Below are positions 46,608 to 56,596 of a stretch of DNA of 64,000 nt, piece after piece. The stretch comes from Rhizobium aethiopicum (lineage in GTDB: Bacteria > Pseudomonadota > Alphaproteobacteria > Rhizobiales > Rhizobiaceae). Where the stretch lies: assembly GCF_900094625.1 (NCBI RefSeq), contig NZ_FMAJ01000003.1:477224-541223 (forward strand), read 5' to 3'. A program made the position numbers and the translations under genes. Below the pieces are notes generated by a model. That model saw nothing but the letters and a program-made list of their open reading frames with translations. It was not told where the DNA came from and searched no databases. Each line of letters opens with the position of its first letter. Positions within the stretch are counted from its first letter, which is position 1.

Positions 46608-47108
46608 ATGGATCAGGGGTTTTTTCTTCTGTTCGCTGCGGTATCCGTGATCACGGCCCTGACGGTGGTCCTGGCGCGCAATCCGGTTCACAGCGCATTG
46701 GCGCTGATGGCGTGTTTCCTGCAGGTCTCGGCAATCTTCGTATTGCTCCAGGCACCGTTGCTCGCGGTCATCCAGATCTTCGTCTATGTCGGCGCGATCA
46801 TGGTCCTGTTCCTGTTCGTGATCATGATGATCGATGTGCGCGAAGCGGTGTTGCAGCGGTTCTTGCCAGGCGGCAACCTCCCGGCTCTGGTACTGCTTGT
46901 CCTGCTCGGGGCCGAGATGCTCGTGCTGGTGCTCTGGAGCAACCGCTTTTCGGTCATGGAGCCCGTCGCGATGCGCGGCGGCGATGACGTCAGGCAGCTT
47001 GGCACAGCACTTTTCGCCGACTATCTCCTGCCGTTTGAAACCGCCTCCGTAATCCTGCTGGCGGCCTTGGTCGGCGCCATCATGCTGGCGCGGAAGGAGC
47101 AGGGGTGA
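46608..47108 (+). CDS. nuoJ: NADH-quinone oxidoreductase subunit J
   Basis: 166 residues, five predicted membrane helices. The conserved [21 protein letters not shown] segment (in pieces [12 protein letters not shown]) and the TM3 pi-bulge region [16 protein letters not shown] are typical of NuoJ. The ATG at 46608 has GGAGGG upstream. It opens the plus-strand complex I operon instead of nuoA. Confidence 0.94.
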   Translation: MDQGFFLLFAAVSVITALTVVLARNPVHSALALMACFLQVSAIFVLLQAPLLAVIQIFVYVGAIMVLFLFVIMMIDVREAVLQRFLPGGNLPALVLLVLLGAEMLVLVLWSNRFSVMEPVAMRGGDDVRQLGTALFADYLLPFETASVILLAALVGAIMLARKEQG

Positions 47109-47410
47109 TGGTTCCGCTCTGGTGGTATATTGCGCTCGGAGTGGTCCTGTTCGTGATCGGAGCGGCGGGCGTGCTGCTCAGGCGCAATATTCTCATCGTG
47201 CTGATGTCGCTGGAGCTGCTGCTCAACTCGGTCAACATCAATTTCATCGCTTTCGGGCGTTACCACGCCGATTTCCGCGGGCAGATCTTCGCGATCTTCG
47301 TCATCGCAATCACCGCGGCGGAAGTTGCCGTCGCCCTCGGTATCCTGGTTGCCCTCGTGAGGAACAAATCCACCCTCAAGATCGACGACGTGACGGTGAT
47401 GAAAGGATAA
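47108..47410 (+). CDS. nuoK: NADH-quinone oxidoreductase subunit K
   Basis: 100 residues, three membrane helices. The two buried glutamates of NuoK are in [12 protein letters not shown] and [10 protein letters not shown]. The ATG overlaps the nuoJ stop (TGATG), giving translational coupling. A GTG three bases earlier is possible. Confidence 0.95.
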   Translation: MVPLWWYIALGVVLFVIGAAGVLLRRNILIVLMSLELLLNSVNINFIAFGRYHADFRGQIFAIFVIAITAAEVAVALGILVALVRNKSTLKIDDVTVMKG

Positions 47411-47415
47411 CGGCT

Positions 47416-48879
47416 TTGGACCCGGTTGTATCGATCCGGCCATTGCTTGCCATCGCCGTCGCCGGTCTGGCGGCCCTTGCAGTTCTCCTTTTGAATAACC
47501 GCGAGAGACTTCGCGATCTGGTCTCGCCATTGGCCGCGATCGCCATGCTCGCGATTGTCTTGTCGATGGCGCCCACGGTGCTGGCGGGCGGAACGGTCGA
47601 ATTGCGCCTGTTCGAGATCTTGCCGGGGATCGACTTTGGTTTCCGGGTCGATGCGCTCGGCATGGTGTTTGCCACCGTCTCGTCGCTGCTGTGGATCGTG
47701 GCGGCGATCTATTCCATCGGTTATATGCGGCATTTGAACGAGCATGCGCAGACCCGGTTCTTCGCCTGCTTCGCCAGCAGTCTTGCGGCCGCCGCCGGCG
47801 GCGCGTTCGCCGCCAATCTGTTTACGCTGGTGATCTTCTACGAAGTGCTCAGTCTGGTTACCTATCCGCTCGTCTACCACCACGAGGACGAGGAGGGATG
47901 GAGGGGCGGCCGCAAGTACCTCGTCTATCTGATGGGCGCCTCGAAAAGCGCGCTGCTCGCCGCACTGGCGCTGACCTACCATATTGCAGGGTCGCTCGAC
48001 TTTGTCGCGGGGGGGCTGCTGGCGGGGAGTGATGCCTCGGCGGCGCTGCTGACGGTCGTCTATTTCTGCTATCTTTTCGGCTTCGCCAAGGCCGCTGTGA
48101 TGCCGATGCACGCCTGGCTGCCCGCCGCGATGGTCGCGCCGACACCGGTCAGCGCGCTTTTGCATGCAGTGGCAGTGGTCAAGATGGGCGTGTTCTGCGT
48201 GCTGCGGGTGGTGTTCCATGTCTTCGGCACGGGGCTGGTGGGTGGGCTGAGCCTCGGCATCGCCACGGCCTATCTCGCTTCGTTCACGATCCTGATGGCG
48301 TCGGTTTACGCCCTGACGCGGGATGACCTGAAGGCCAGGCTTGCCTATTCGACGGTCAGCCAGCTCTCCTACATCGTGCTAGGCGCGGTTCTGTTGTCGC
48401 CGGTCGCGATGGTCGGCGGAATCATCCACATCGCGGCGCACGCATTCTCCAAGATCACGCTCTTTTTCTGCGCCGGCTCGATCTATTGCGCGTCGGGCAA
48501 GCGCAACATCAGCGACATGGCCGGTATCGGCCGCAGGCTGCCCTGGACGATGGGGGCATTTTTCATCGCTTCGCTGAGCATGATCGGGATACCGCCGACC
48601 GCCGGCTTCGTCAGTAAGTGGTATCTGGCGGAGGGCGCCGTGGCGGCGGGAGAGACCGCGTTCCTGGTGGTCATCCTGGTGAGCTCAGTCCTGAACGCCG
48701 CCTATTTCCTGCCAGTCAGCTATGCCGCCTTCTTCCAGGCGGAGAAGCAGGAGAGCCGGGCGAAGGTCCGTGAAATTCCACTGGTGACGATTCCGCTGGT
48801 CGCGACGGCGATCCTGTCGGTGCTGATGGGGATTTTTCCCGGCTATTTTCTCATCCTGGCAGATGGAGTGATCCGATGA
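47416..48879 (+). CDS. nuoL: Complex I antiporter-like subunit, NuoL-type core without lateral extension
   Basis: 487 residues from a TTG at 47416 preceded by GAAAGGA. Proton-channel residues are conserved: Glu143 (VIFYEVLS), Lys225 (FGFAKAAVMPMHAWLP), His250 (PTPVSALLHAVAVV) and a TM12 Lys (AGFVSKWYL). The PTPVSALLHA form is that of NuoL/MrpA. It stops after the 14-helix core, so the C-terminal lateral helix and TM16 of a normal ~610-residue NuoL are missing. It overlaps the 84-residue gene by 4 bases. MrpD-like naming is an alternative. Confidence 0.85.
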   Translation: MDPVVSIRPLLAIAVAGLAALAVLLLNNRERLRDLVSPLAAIAMLAIVLSMAPTVLAGGTVELRLFEILPGIDFGFRVDALGMVFATVSSLLWIVAAIYSIGYMRHLNEHAQTRFFACFASSLAAAAGGAFAANLFTLVIFYEVLSLVTYPLVYHHEDEEGWRGGRKYLVYLMGASKSALLAALALTYHIAGSLDFVAGGLLAGSDASAALLTVVYFCYLFGFAKAAVMPMHAWLPAAMVAPTPVSALLHAVAVVKMGVFCVLRVVFHVFGTGLVGGLSLGIATAYLASFTILMASVYALTRDDLKARLAYSTVSQLSYIVLGAVLLSPVAMVGGIIHIAAHAFSKITLFFCAGSIYCASGKRNISDMAGIGRRLPWTMGAFFIASLSMIGIPPTAGFVSKWYLAEGAVAAGETAFLVVILVSSVLNAAYFLPVSYAAFFQAEKQESRAKVREIPLVTIPLVATAILSVLMGIFPGYFLILADGVIR

Positions 48880-49130
48880 TCAAGCGTGTCATCGACTTCT
48901 TTGGTGCCGAGCAATATGCGAGGCCGCGCCGCCGACTGTTCTACCTCGTGCTCGTCATGATCGTTGTCGCCGACTTTCTGGTCTCTCGCGAACACGCCGA
49001 ATATCCGTGGGACCGCCTGCCGGGCTGGTCCGCCCTCTACGGCTTCGTCTCCTGCGTCCTGCTTATCTTCGTTTCCAAGTTTCTCGGCCATCGGGTCGGG
49101 CTGATGCGGCGCGAGGACTATTATGACTGA
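48876..49130 (+). CDS. Small two-helix membrane protein inside the complex I operon
   Basis: 84 residues. An amphipathic basic N-terminus (MIKRVIDFFGAEQYARPRRR) is followed by a membrane helix (FYLVLVMIVVADFLV) and a second one (LYGFVSCVLLIFVSKFLG). It ends in a conserved-looking MRREDYYD. It overlaps the genes on both sides (4 and 8 bases), so it is made together with the antiporter subunits. I know no such subunit in canonical complex I; it may be an adaptor between the extra antiporter subunits. Confidence 0.85.
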   Translation: MIKRVIDFFGAEQYARPRRRLFYLVLVMIVVADFLVSREHAEYPWDRLPGWSALYGFVSCVLLIFVSKFLGHRVGLMRREDYYD

Positions 49131-50898
49131 CTTCATCCATCCAGCTCTGCTGTTTATTCTTGGTGCCCTGCCGATCCCTTTCCTCAGCGGCTCGGTCCGC
49201 AAGGCCTATCTGCTTCTGATCCCTGCGCTGGCAATCCTTGCCGTGCTTGCGATGGAGCCGGGCAGCTACGGCGAAGCGCGGTTCATCGGACAGGAGATCC
49301 TGATCGCGAAGGTGGACAAGCTCAGCATCGTCTTCGCCAGCGTTTTCACCCTCATGGCGTTGATCGGCATGGTCTACGCGTTGCATCTGACGGATGCCGG
49401 CCAGCACGTGGCGGCATTCGTTTATGTCGGCAGCGCACTTGGCGTGGTGTTTGCCGGTGACTACCTGACCCTCTACCTGTTCTGGGAGGGCATGGCATTC
49501 GCCTCCGCCTATCTGGTCTTCGCGCAGCGTGGTGGGCCGGCGATCCGGGCCGGGTTCCGCTACCTGATGGTCCATATCACCGGCGGCGTCGTCCTGCTCG
49601 GCGGCATCATTTCCCACGGGCTCGCCACCGGTTCACTGCTTTTTGGCCCGATCGCGGGGGCCTTCACCAACGGAGGAATGGGGGTCGGCGACTACCTGAT
49701 CCTCGCCGGCTTCATCCTCAACGCGGCCGTGCCGCCGCTCAATGCCTGGCTGACCGATGCCTATCCGGAGGCGACCGTCACCGGGGCGGTGTTCATGAGC
49801 GCGTTTACCACCAAGACCGCCGTCTATGTGCTGGCGCGTGCGTTTCCGGGGACCGAGCTCCTTGTCTGGCTTGGCACCATCATGGCGCTCTACGGCGTCA
49901 TCTACGCAGTGCTGGAGAACGATTGCCGGCGGCTTCTCGCCTATCACATCGTCAGCCAGGTGGGCTATATGGTCGCGGGTATCGGCATCGGCACCGAGAT
50001 GGCGGTGAACGGAGCCGCCAGCCACGCCTTCGCGCATATCCTCTACAAGGCGCTGCTGTTCATGGGTGCCGGTGCAGTCATCTACGTCACCGGCCGACGC
50101 AAGCTCACCGAGCTCGGCGGGCTTTACAAGACCATGCCGCTGACGGTGGCGCTTTACATGGTAGGCGCTTTCGCGATCTCGGCCTTCCCGTTCTTCTCGG
50201 GGTTCGTCACCAAATCGATGGTGATAGCGGCTGCAGGAGCGGATCACCGCGCACTGGTGGTGCTGGCGCTGACCATGGCATCGTCCGGGACGTTCCTGCA
50301 CACTGGCCTCAAGCTTCCCTATTACATGTTCTTCGGAACGGACCGGAAACTGGAGGCGCGGGAGCCGCCGCGCAACATGCTGATTGCCATGGGCATGGCG
50401 GCGGTCCTCTGCATTGCGATAGGGGTGTTCCCTCAGCCGCTTTATGCGCTTCTGCCCTATCCGGTGGATTTCGAACCCTATACGGGTTCGCACGTCACGG
50501 AGAGCCTCGGGCTGCTGATGTTCACCGCCCTGGGGTTCGTGCTGTTCCTCTGGGCCCTCGATCCCGAGAACACGATCAGCCTCGACACCGACTGGTTTTA
50601 CCGCAAGGGTGCGCGGGCCTTCATGTGGCTCGCCGAACGGCCGCTGGCGCGCTATGAGCAGGTGGTGAGCAATGTCTCCGAGACCGCGGCGCTGCCCTTA
50701 CTGCGCGGCGCGGCGCGGGCAGGACTCCGACTCGATCTTGCCGGCGTGGATGCCGTTGTGAATGGCATTGCCCGCTCGATCCTGTACGGCGGCGGGCGGC
50801 TCAGGCGGCTCCAGACGGGTGTCGTGACCCATTACGTGCTAGCGATGATCGTCGGTCTTATCGCAGCCACCGCCGTCTTCGTCGTGGCGTGGCGGTAG
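49123..50898 (+). CDS. Fourth antiporter-like subunit carrying a NuoL-type C-terminal extension
   Basis: 591 residues. The antiporter core has Glu122 (LYLFWEGMAF) and Lys231 (AFTTKTAVYVLAR), but the TM7 lysine is replaced by Asn200 (FILNAAVPPLNAWLTDAYPE). The C-terminal ~100 residues (from DTDWFYRKGARAFMWLA to RLRRLQTGVVTHYVL and a last helix) resemble the lateral helix and TM16 of NuoL. Its relatives are usually annotated as Na+/H+ antiporter subunit D. It lies between the NuoL-type core and NuoM. Confidence 0.85.
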   Translation: MTDFIHPALLFILGALPIPFLSGSVRKAYLLLIPALAILAVLAMEPGSYGEARFIGQEILIAKVDKLSIVFASVFTLMALIGMVYALHLTDAGQHVAAFVYVGSALGVVFAGDYLTLYLFWEGMAFASAYLVFAQRGGPAIRAGFRYLMVHITGGVVLLGGIISHGLATGSLLFGPIAGAFTNGGMGVGDYLILAGFILNAAVPPLNAWLTDAYPEATVTGAVFMSAFTTKTAVYVLARAFPGTELLVWLGTIMALYGVIYAVLENDCRRLLAYHIVSQVGYMVAGIGIGTEMAVNGAASHAFAHILYKALLFMGAGAVIYVTGRRKLTELGGLYKTMPLTVALYMVGAFAISAFPFFSGFVTKSMVIAAAGADHRALVVLALTMASSGTFLHTGLKLPYYMFFGTDRKLEAREPPRNMLIAMGMAAVLCIAIGVFPQPLYALLPYPVDFEPYTGSHVTESLGLLMFTALGFVLFLWALDPENTISLDTDWFYRKGARAFMWLAERPLARYEQVVSNVSETAALPLLRGAARAGLRLDLAGVDAVVNGIARSILYGGGRLRRLQTGVVTHYVLAMIVGLIAATAVFVVAWR

Positions 50899-50906
50899 GG
50901 GGTGCA

Positions 50907-52382
50907 ATGGGCTTCCCGCTGCTCAGCCTCATCATATTCACACCCGTTTTCGGGGCCGCGGTTCTGATGTTCCTGCGCGGTGACGATGCGGTGCGGTGGA
51001 CTGCGCTCTCCTTCACCGTCCTCGACCTTGCTCTCTGCATCGCCATGCTGGTCGGCTTCGACACCATGACCCATGCAATGCAGTTCACCGAGACGCGTCC
51101 CTGGGTGCCCGCGCTTGGGATCAATTATGCGCTTGGCATCGACGGAATCAGCGCGCTCTTCGTGTTCCTGACCGCACTGTTGGGGTCGACTTGCGTGCTC
51201 GCCTCCTGGGTCGCGATCGACCGCAAGGTGAAGGAATTCATGATCTGCCTGCTCTTCATGCAAGCGCTGATGCTCGGTGTCTTCTGCGCGCTCGATCTAT
51301 TTCTTTTCTACGTCTTTTGGGAGGCGATGCTGATCCCGATGTACCTCATCATCGGTGTTTGGGGCGGCGAGGGTCGGGTCTATGCGGCGATCAAGTTTTT
51401 CCTCTACACGCTGGTGGGCAGCCTTCTGTTCCTGATCGGTGTCATCGTGCTCTATTTCTACGGTGGCAGGACCTTCGATATCCTCGCCTTGACAGAGCAG
51501 GACTTGCCGTTCCGGATCCAGTCCTGGCTGTTCTTCGCCTTCCTGATCGCCTTTGCGGTCAAGGTGCCGATGGTGCCGGTTCATACCTGGCTGCCGGACG
51601 CCCATGTGCAGGCGCCGACGGCAGGCAGCATTATTCTTGCCGGAGTGCTTCTGAAGATGGGCGCGTACGGATTCCTGCGGTTCTCGCTGCCGATGCTGCC
51701 GGAGGCATCGATGTATTATTCGACGCTGATGCTGGCGCTTTCGGGGCTTGCGATCGTCTATGGCGGGTTGCTCGCGCTGGCACAGGACGATCTGAAAAAG
51801 CTGGTGGCTTATTCCAGCATCAGCCACATGGGCTTCGTGACGCTGGGGATTTTTGCGCTGAATTTCCGGGGGCTTGAGGGCGGCATCCTGCAGATGTTCA
51901 ATCACGGCGTGACGACAGGCGCCTTATTCCTGTTCGTCGGGCTCATTTACGAGCGGACCCATACCCGCAGCATCGCCGACTATGGCGGATTGATGAAGGT
52001 GGCGCCGGTCTACACGACGTTTCTGGCACTGTTTACCCTGTCGTCGATGGCGCTGCCGGGAACGAATTCGTTCGTCGGCGAGTTGCTGGTGCTGTCAGGC
52101 GGGTTTGCGGCCAACATGGTCGCCGGCTCGGCCGCCGTTTTGGGCGCATTACTCGGGGCTGCCTATCTGCTCGGCATGTACGGGAAAATCGCGCTCGGCC
52201 CGGCCAGCGTCGGTGCCCGGTTGAAGACACGCGACGTGAACGCCCGTGAGATGGCTGCGATCCTGCCGCTGGCCGTCTTCGTGCTCTGGGTTGGGCTCTA
52301 TCCGAAACCCTTTCTCGAGATCATCGATGCCTCGGTGAAGCATCTGCTGACGCACGTGCATAGTAGGGGGAGCAGCCCATGA
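50907..52382 (+). CDS. nuoM: NADH-quinone oxidoreductase subunit M
   Basis: 491 residues, 14 predicted helices. Channel residues match canonical NuoM: Glu in FYVFWEAMLIPMYL, Lys in FAVKVPMVPVHTWLPDAH and Lys in GVLLKMGAYGFLR. The ATG at 50907 has TAGGGGG upstream; a GTG at 50889 overlaps the previous gene. The end overlaps nuoN by 4 bases. Confidence 0.95.
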   Translation: MGFPLLSLIIFTPVFGAAVLMFLRGDDAVRWTALSFTVLDLALCIAMLVGFDTMTHAMQFTETRPWVPALGINYALGIDGISALFVFLTALLGSTCVLASWVAIDRKVKEFMICLLFMQALMLGVFCALDLFLFYVFWEAMLIPMYLIIGVWGGEGRVYAAIKFFLYTLVGSLLFLIGVIVLYFYGGRTFDILALTEQDLPFRIQSWLFFAFLIAFAVKVPMVPVHTWLPDAHVQAPTAGSIILAGVLLKMGAYGFLRFSLPMLPEASMYYSTLMLALSGLAIVYGGLLALAQDDLKKLVAYSSISHMGFVTLGIFALNFRGLEGGILQMFNHGVTTGALFLFVGLIYERTHTRSIADYGGLMKVAPVYTTFLALFTLSSMALPGTNSFVGELLVLSGGFAANMVAGSAAVLGALLGAAYLLGMYGKIALGPASVGARLKTRDVNAREMAAILPLAVFVLWVGLYPKPFLEIIDASVKHLLTHVHSRGSSP

Positions 52383-53818
52383 CCGCCGCCGCGCTTTTCC
52401 AGTCGGCCCTGGCGAGCCTGCCCGAGATCGTGGTGATCACCGGCGCCTGCATCCTGCTGATCCTGGGACAGTTTGTGCGAAGGGGACAGGAACATCTCCT
52501 TGTCTGGGCGTCGGTCGCGATCGTATTGATTGCCGCCTTGGCGACACTCATGCTGGCGAGCGAGGTACGGCCGGCCTACACGGGCATGTTCATCACCGAC
52601 CGCTTCGCGGTCTTCTTCAAGTTCGTTTTCTACCTAGCCACCGTTCTGACATTCCTCCTTTCGCGAAAATATGCCGATATCGAAGGGATCGGCAGCAGCG
52701 AATATTATGTCCTGCTGCTCTTTGCGCTTTCCGGCATGATGATTATGGCCTCGGCGACCGATCTCCTGTCGATCTATGTGGGCCTCGAACTGATGGTGAT
52801 TTGCACCTATGTGCTGACCGGCTTCCTGCGGCTTGAGCGGCGGTCCAACGAAGCAGCGCTGAAATATGTAATCCTTGGCGCGGTCTCGACCGGGATTTTC
52901 CTTTACGGCGTTTCGCTGGTCTACGGGCTCACCGGCACAACGCAATTGGACGGGATGGCTGCGGCCGTGACTGGCGATCCGCTCGATCCAGGTTTGTTGC
53001 TGGCAGTGGTCTTCATCGTCGCGGGGCTGGTCTTCAAGGTCGGCGCGGTTCCCTTCCACATGTGGCTGCCGGACGTTTATGAAGGCGCGCCAACGACGAT
53101 CACTGCCTTCATGTCGGTTGGCCCCAAGGCGGCGGGGTTCGCGGTGATCCTGCGGGTGTTCCTCAATCCTCTGGTCGCAGCCTCGGACGTCTGGATCATC
53201 GTTGCCGTCATTGCGGTGGTGACGACGGCGCTCGGCAGCTTCGTGGCGCTGGTGCAGGACAATTTCAAGCGTCTCCTGGCCTATTCCAGCATCGCCCATG
53301 CCGGCTTCCCCATTTTCGGCGTAGCCGCTGGCGGCGCCGATGGGGTCGCCAGCGTGATGCTCTATCTGCTGATCTACGCCATCATGAATCTCGGCATTTT
53401 CGGCGCTGTCATCATGATGCGGAACGGCGATTTCTCGGGTGAGGTCATCGAGGACTATGCGGGTTTCGCCAAGTCACATCCGGGGCTGGCGCTTCTGATG
53501 CTGCTCTATCTCTTCTCGCTGGCCGGCATTCCGCCGACCGCCGGGTTCTTCGCCAAGTTTTACGTGCTGGTCGCCCTCGTCGAGCATGGTTTCGTCATGC
53601 TGGCGATAATCGCCGTGCTGCTCAGCGCCGTCGCTGCTTATTTCTACATCCGCATCGTCATGGTGATCTACATGCGCGAGCCGAAGAGGGCGTTCGCCCC
53701 GGCGCTGACGCCTCTGGTGGGCGCGACACTCGCCGTCACCGCCGCCGGTACCATCGGCATCGGCCTGTTTCCGTCGTGGTTCCTGAAGCTTGCCCAAGAT
53801 TCGGTCCTTGGCGGGTGA
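52379..53818 (+). CDS. nuoN: NADH-quinone oxidoreductase subunit N
   Basis: 479 residues, 14 predicted helices. Conserved features are IYVGLELMVICTYVL (TM5 Glu), GLVFKVGAVPFHMWLPDVYEG (TM7 Lys) and SVGPKAAGFAVILR (TM8 Lys). It ends the membrane-arm half of the operon, and a 128-base gap follows before nuoA. Confidence 0.95.
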   Translation: MTAAALFQSALASLPEIVVITGACILLILGQFVRRGQEHLLVWASVAIVLIAALATLMLASEVRPAYTGMFITDRFAVFFKFVFYLATVLTFLLSRKYADIEGIGSSEYYVLLLFALSGMMIMASATDLLSIYVGLELMVICTYVLTGFLRLERRSNEAALKYVILGAVSTGIFLYGVSLVYGLTGTTQLDGMAAAVTGDPLDPGLLLAVVFIVAGLVFKVGAVPFHMWLPDVYEGAPTTITAFMSVGPKAAGFAVILRVFLNPLVAASDVWIIVAVIAVVTTALGSFVALVQDNFKRLLAYSSIAHAGFPIFGVAAGGADGVASVMLYLLIYAIMNLGIFGAVIMMRNGDFSGEVIEDYAGFAKSHPGLALLMLLYLFSLAGIPPTAGFFAKFYVLVALVEHGFVMLAIIAVLLSAVAAYFYIRIVMVIYMREPKRAFAPALTPLVGATLAVTAAGTIGIGLFPSWFLKLAQDSVLGG

Positions 53819-53882
53819 GCGATTGGATTTGCAATGATCACACCGACGGAATAGACTTGGACGCAGAGAAAGGATTGCCCAG

Positions 53883-53898
53883 TCACGCCGTGGCGTGA
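53883..53898. promoter_or_regulatory. Palindrome in the nuoN-nuoA gap
   Basis: TCACGCC-GT-GGCGTGA has perfect 7-bp arms in the only sizeable gap (128 bases) of the plus-strand nuo operon. It could be an operator for an internal promoter or part of an RNA hairpin. There is no T run, so it is not a terminator. Confidence 0.35.
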
Positions 53899-53946
53899 TC
53901 GACTTGCCCGTTCGGGATGAGGTCGGTGGGCAACCGGTGCAGTGAT

Positions 53947-54312
53947 ATGACTGCAATGGAATTCTTGCCGGTTCTTTTCATGGTCGCCGGGGTCGTTCTG
54001 GTGGCGGGGGTGACATTGTTCGTTTCCTCGCTGCTGCGCCCATCCAATCCCTATACCGCCAAGAACATGCCTTATGAATGCGGCATGGATGCAGCGGGCG
54101 AGGCGGCGGCGGGCCGCTTCAGGGTGCCGTTCTTTATCCTCGCGATCCTGCTGGTCGTTTTCGATGTCGAAGCGATGTTCCTCTTTCCCTGGGCCGTCGT
54201 CCTGCAAGAGATCGGGCTGGTCGGCTATATCGAGATGTTCATCTTCATATTGCTGCTTCTCGTGGGCTTCGCCTACGCCTGGCTGAAAGGAGCGCTCGAA
54301 TGGGAAGCGTAA
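53947..54312 (+). CDS. nuoA: NADH-quinone oxidoreductase subunit A
   Basis: 121 residues, three membrane helices. The NuoA signature is present: [14 protein letters not shown] (conserved Glu-Cys-Gly), [20 protein letters not shown] read in pieces as [17 protein letters not shown], and an acidic end. The ATG at 53947 gives the usual length; upstream in-frame starts add unrelated residues. Confidence 0.95.
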   Translation: MTAMEFLPVLFMVAGVVLVAGVTLFVSSLLRPSNPYTAKNMPYECGMDAAGEAAAGRFRVPFFILAILLVVFDVEAMFLFPWAVVLQEIGLVGYIEMFIFILLLLVGFAYAWLKGALEWEA

Positions 54313-54803
54313 ACAACGCGATCCGCGACAGCGTGCTGTTCACCACGGCCGACAGCATCATCGGTTGGAGCCGGAGATCGGCACTGTGGCCGGAGACCTT
54401 CGGCATTGCCTGCTGCGCCATCGAGATGATCTCGGCCGGTTGCGCCCGCTACGATCTCGACCGGTTCGGCGTGGTGTTCCGCCCTTCGCCGAGACAATCC
54501 GACGTCATGATCATCGCCGGCACCGTGACCCGGAAATTCGCGCCCGTCGTGCGGCGACTTTATGACCAGATGCCGGAACCGCGCTGGGTGATCGCCATGG
54601 GCACCTGCGCTATTTCGGGCGGAGTCTACAACACCTATGCCGTGGTGCAGGGATCGGAAACCTTCGTGCCCGTCGATGTGCATGTGCCTGGCTGTCCCCC
54701 CCGGCCCGAGGCGCTGATGCACGGCTTCCTTCTGCTTCAAGAAAAGATCAAGAGGTCCCGGGCGCTCGCGGGCACACCTCTGGATCGGGTTATAGCGTCA
54801 TGA
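54300..54803 (+). CDS. nuoB: NADH-quinone oxidoreductase subunit B
   Basis: 167 residues. It binds cluster N2 near quinone; the cysteines are in [19 protein letters not shown] and [14 protein letters not shown]. It overlaps nuoA by 13 bases and nuoC by 4. Confidence 0.96.
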   Translation: MGSVNNAIRDSVLFTTADSIIGWSRRSALWPETFGIACCAIEMISAGCARYDLDRFGVVFRPSPRQSDVMIIAGTVTRKFAPVVRRLYDQMPEPRWVIAMGTCAISGGVYNTYAVVQGSETFVPVDVHVPGCPPRPEALMHGFLLLQEKIKRSRALAGTPLDRVIAS

Positions 54804-55336
54804 GTGTGGAGCCGTCCCTCAATCGCGCTCCGATCATGGAGCGCTTCGGAGACACGATCGAGGACCTCGGCACTGCGCACGGTATCGACGCCTTTGCCGT
54901 GCCGCCCGAGAGGATCGTCGAGTTCTGCCGGCTCCTGAAAGAGCATCCGGCGCTGCAATTCAATTTCCTCTCGGACATTTGCGGCGTCGATCATTATCCC
55001 GAAACGCCGCGGTTCCAGGCGGTCTACCACCTCTATTCGCTGCCCAACAGGTGGCGGGTGCGCATCAAGTGCCGACTTGGCGATCCTCCTGAAGTGCCTT
55101 CGGTCACGGCAGTCTGGCGTACCGCCAACTGGCATGAGCGTGAGGCTTGGGACATGTATGGTATCCGGTTCGAGGGACATCCCGATCTGCGCCGGATCTA
55201 CATGTGGGAAGGCTTCGAAGGCTTCCCACAGCGCAAGGATTTCCCCCTCAGGGGCTATAAGGACAAGTTGAACCCCTTGGGTGCCGAGGGTCCGCCGCCA
55301 ACGCAGCCCGACCTTGCCACCAGGGACATTCCGTAA
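54800..55336 (+). CDS. nuoC: NADH-quinone oxidoreductase subunit C
   Basis: 178 residues. The conserved segments are [37 protein letters not shown] and [20 protein letters not shown] (in pieces). It is a separate gene, not fused to nuoD as in E. coli. Confidence 0.95.
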   Translation: MSVEPSLNRAPIMERFGDTIEDLGTAHGIDAFAVPPERIVEFCRLLKEHPALQFNFLSDICGVDHYPETPRFQAVYHLYSLPNRWRVRIKCRLGDPPEVPSVTAVWRTANWHEREAWDMYGIRFEGHPDLRRIYMWEGFEGFPQRKDFPLRGYKDKLNPLGAEGPPPTQPDLATRDIP

Positions 55337-55365
55337 GGGAGGCCGTTCTACGCCGGAACGTTGAG

Positions 55366-56580
55366 ATGACTGAAGTCACCGAGCTCAGCAGGCCCGAGGG
55401 TGAAGCGCTCAATACCAGGGAAGTGCTTCTCAACCTCGGTCCGCAGCACCCCAGCACCCATGGTGTTCTTCGGCTCGTCCTCGAACTCGACGGCGAGTTC
55501 GTCGAGCGCGTCGATCCGCATATCGGCTATCTCCATCGCGGCACCGAAAAACTGGCGGAGAGCTTCACCTATACCCAGATTTTCCCGCTGACGGATCGGC
55601 TCGACTATCTCTGTCCGCCCTCGAACAACCTCGCCTTCGCGCTGGCGGTGGAGAAACTCCTCGGCATAGAAGCGCCGATCCGCGCGCAATATATCCGCGT
55701 GATGATGGCCGAGCTCGCACGGATCTCCGGTCACCTCCTGATCACCGGCGCGCTGCCGATGGATCTCGGCGCCATGACCGCGCTGCTTTACGTCATGCGC
55801 GAGCGCGAAATGATCATGGATCTCCTGGAAATGATAACCGGTGCGCGCATGCACACGTCCTTCTGCCGGGTCGGCGGGGTGCGCGAGGACCTGCCTGACG
55901 GGTTCCTCCCCAAGATCCGGGAGTTTTGCGATATCTTCCCGAACCGGATCCGCGACTATGAGCGACTGCTCGAAGATAACCGCGTGTTTCTCAATCGCAC
56001 GAAGGGGATCGGCGTGATCTCCGCAGAGGATGGCGTCGATCTCGGCCTCAGCGGCCCGAACCTGCGTGCTTCCGGTGTCGACTGGGACATCCGCCGCGAC
56101 GAGCCCTACGAGATCTATGACCGGCTCGCGTTCAACGTCATCACCCGTGACGAGGGCGATTGCTATGCACGCTGGCGATGCCGTGTCGATGAGATGCGCG
56201 AGAGCATAGGGATCATCGAACAATGCATCGACCAGATGCCTGAGGGGCCGTTCCAGATCGACATGCCGACAATCGCCTTCCCGCTGGACAAGGATCGGGT
56301 GCACTGCTCGATGGAGGCGCTGATCCAGCATTTCGACCTGTCGGCTTACGGCTTCAAGGTGCCGAGGGGCGAGGTCTATTCGGCAATCGAGGCGCCAAAG
56401 GGTGAGCTTGGCTTCTACATCATCAGTGACGGGTCGCCAAAACCGTTCCGCATGAAGGTGCGGGCCCCCTCGTTCGTCAATCTTCAGGCCCTCTTCGGGG
56501 TCACCAACGCCCGCTATCTGGCGGACATGATCGCCGTGCTCGGCAGCCTCGACCCTGTGATGGCGGAGGTGGACAAGTAG
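55366..56580 (+). CDS. nuoD: NADH-quinone oxidoreductase subunit D
   Basis: 404 residues of the 49-kDa/hydrogenase-large-subunit family that forms the quinone site with NuoB. The quinone-site LGPQHPSTHGVLRL with its His is present, together with DPHIGYLHRGTEKLAE, and the end reads DPVMAEVDK. Length is normal. Confidence 0.96.
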   Translation: MTEVTELSRPEGEALNTREVLLNLGPQHPSTHGVLRLVLELDGEFVERVDPHIGYLHRGTEKLAESFTYTQIFPLTDRLDYLCPPSNNLAFALAVEKLLGIEAPIRAQYIRVMMAELARISGHLLITGALPMDLGAMTALLYVMREREMIMDLLEMITGARMHTSFCRVGGVREDLPDGFLPKIREFCDIFPNRIRDYERLLEDNRVFLNRTKGIGVISAEDGVDLGLSGPNLRASGVDWDIRRDEPYEIYDRLAFNVITRDEGDCYARWRCRVDEMRESIGIIEQCIDQMPEGPFQIDMPTIAFPLDKDRVHCSMEALIQHFDLSAYGFKVPRGEVYSAIEAPKGELGFYIISDGSPKPFRMKVRAPSFVNLQALFGVTNARYLADMIAVLGSLDPVMAEVDK

Positions 56581-56596
56581 CAAGGATTTGAATGCG

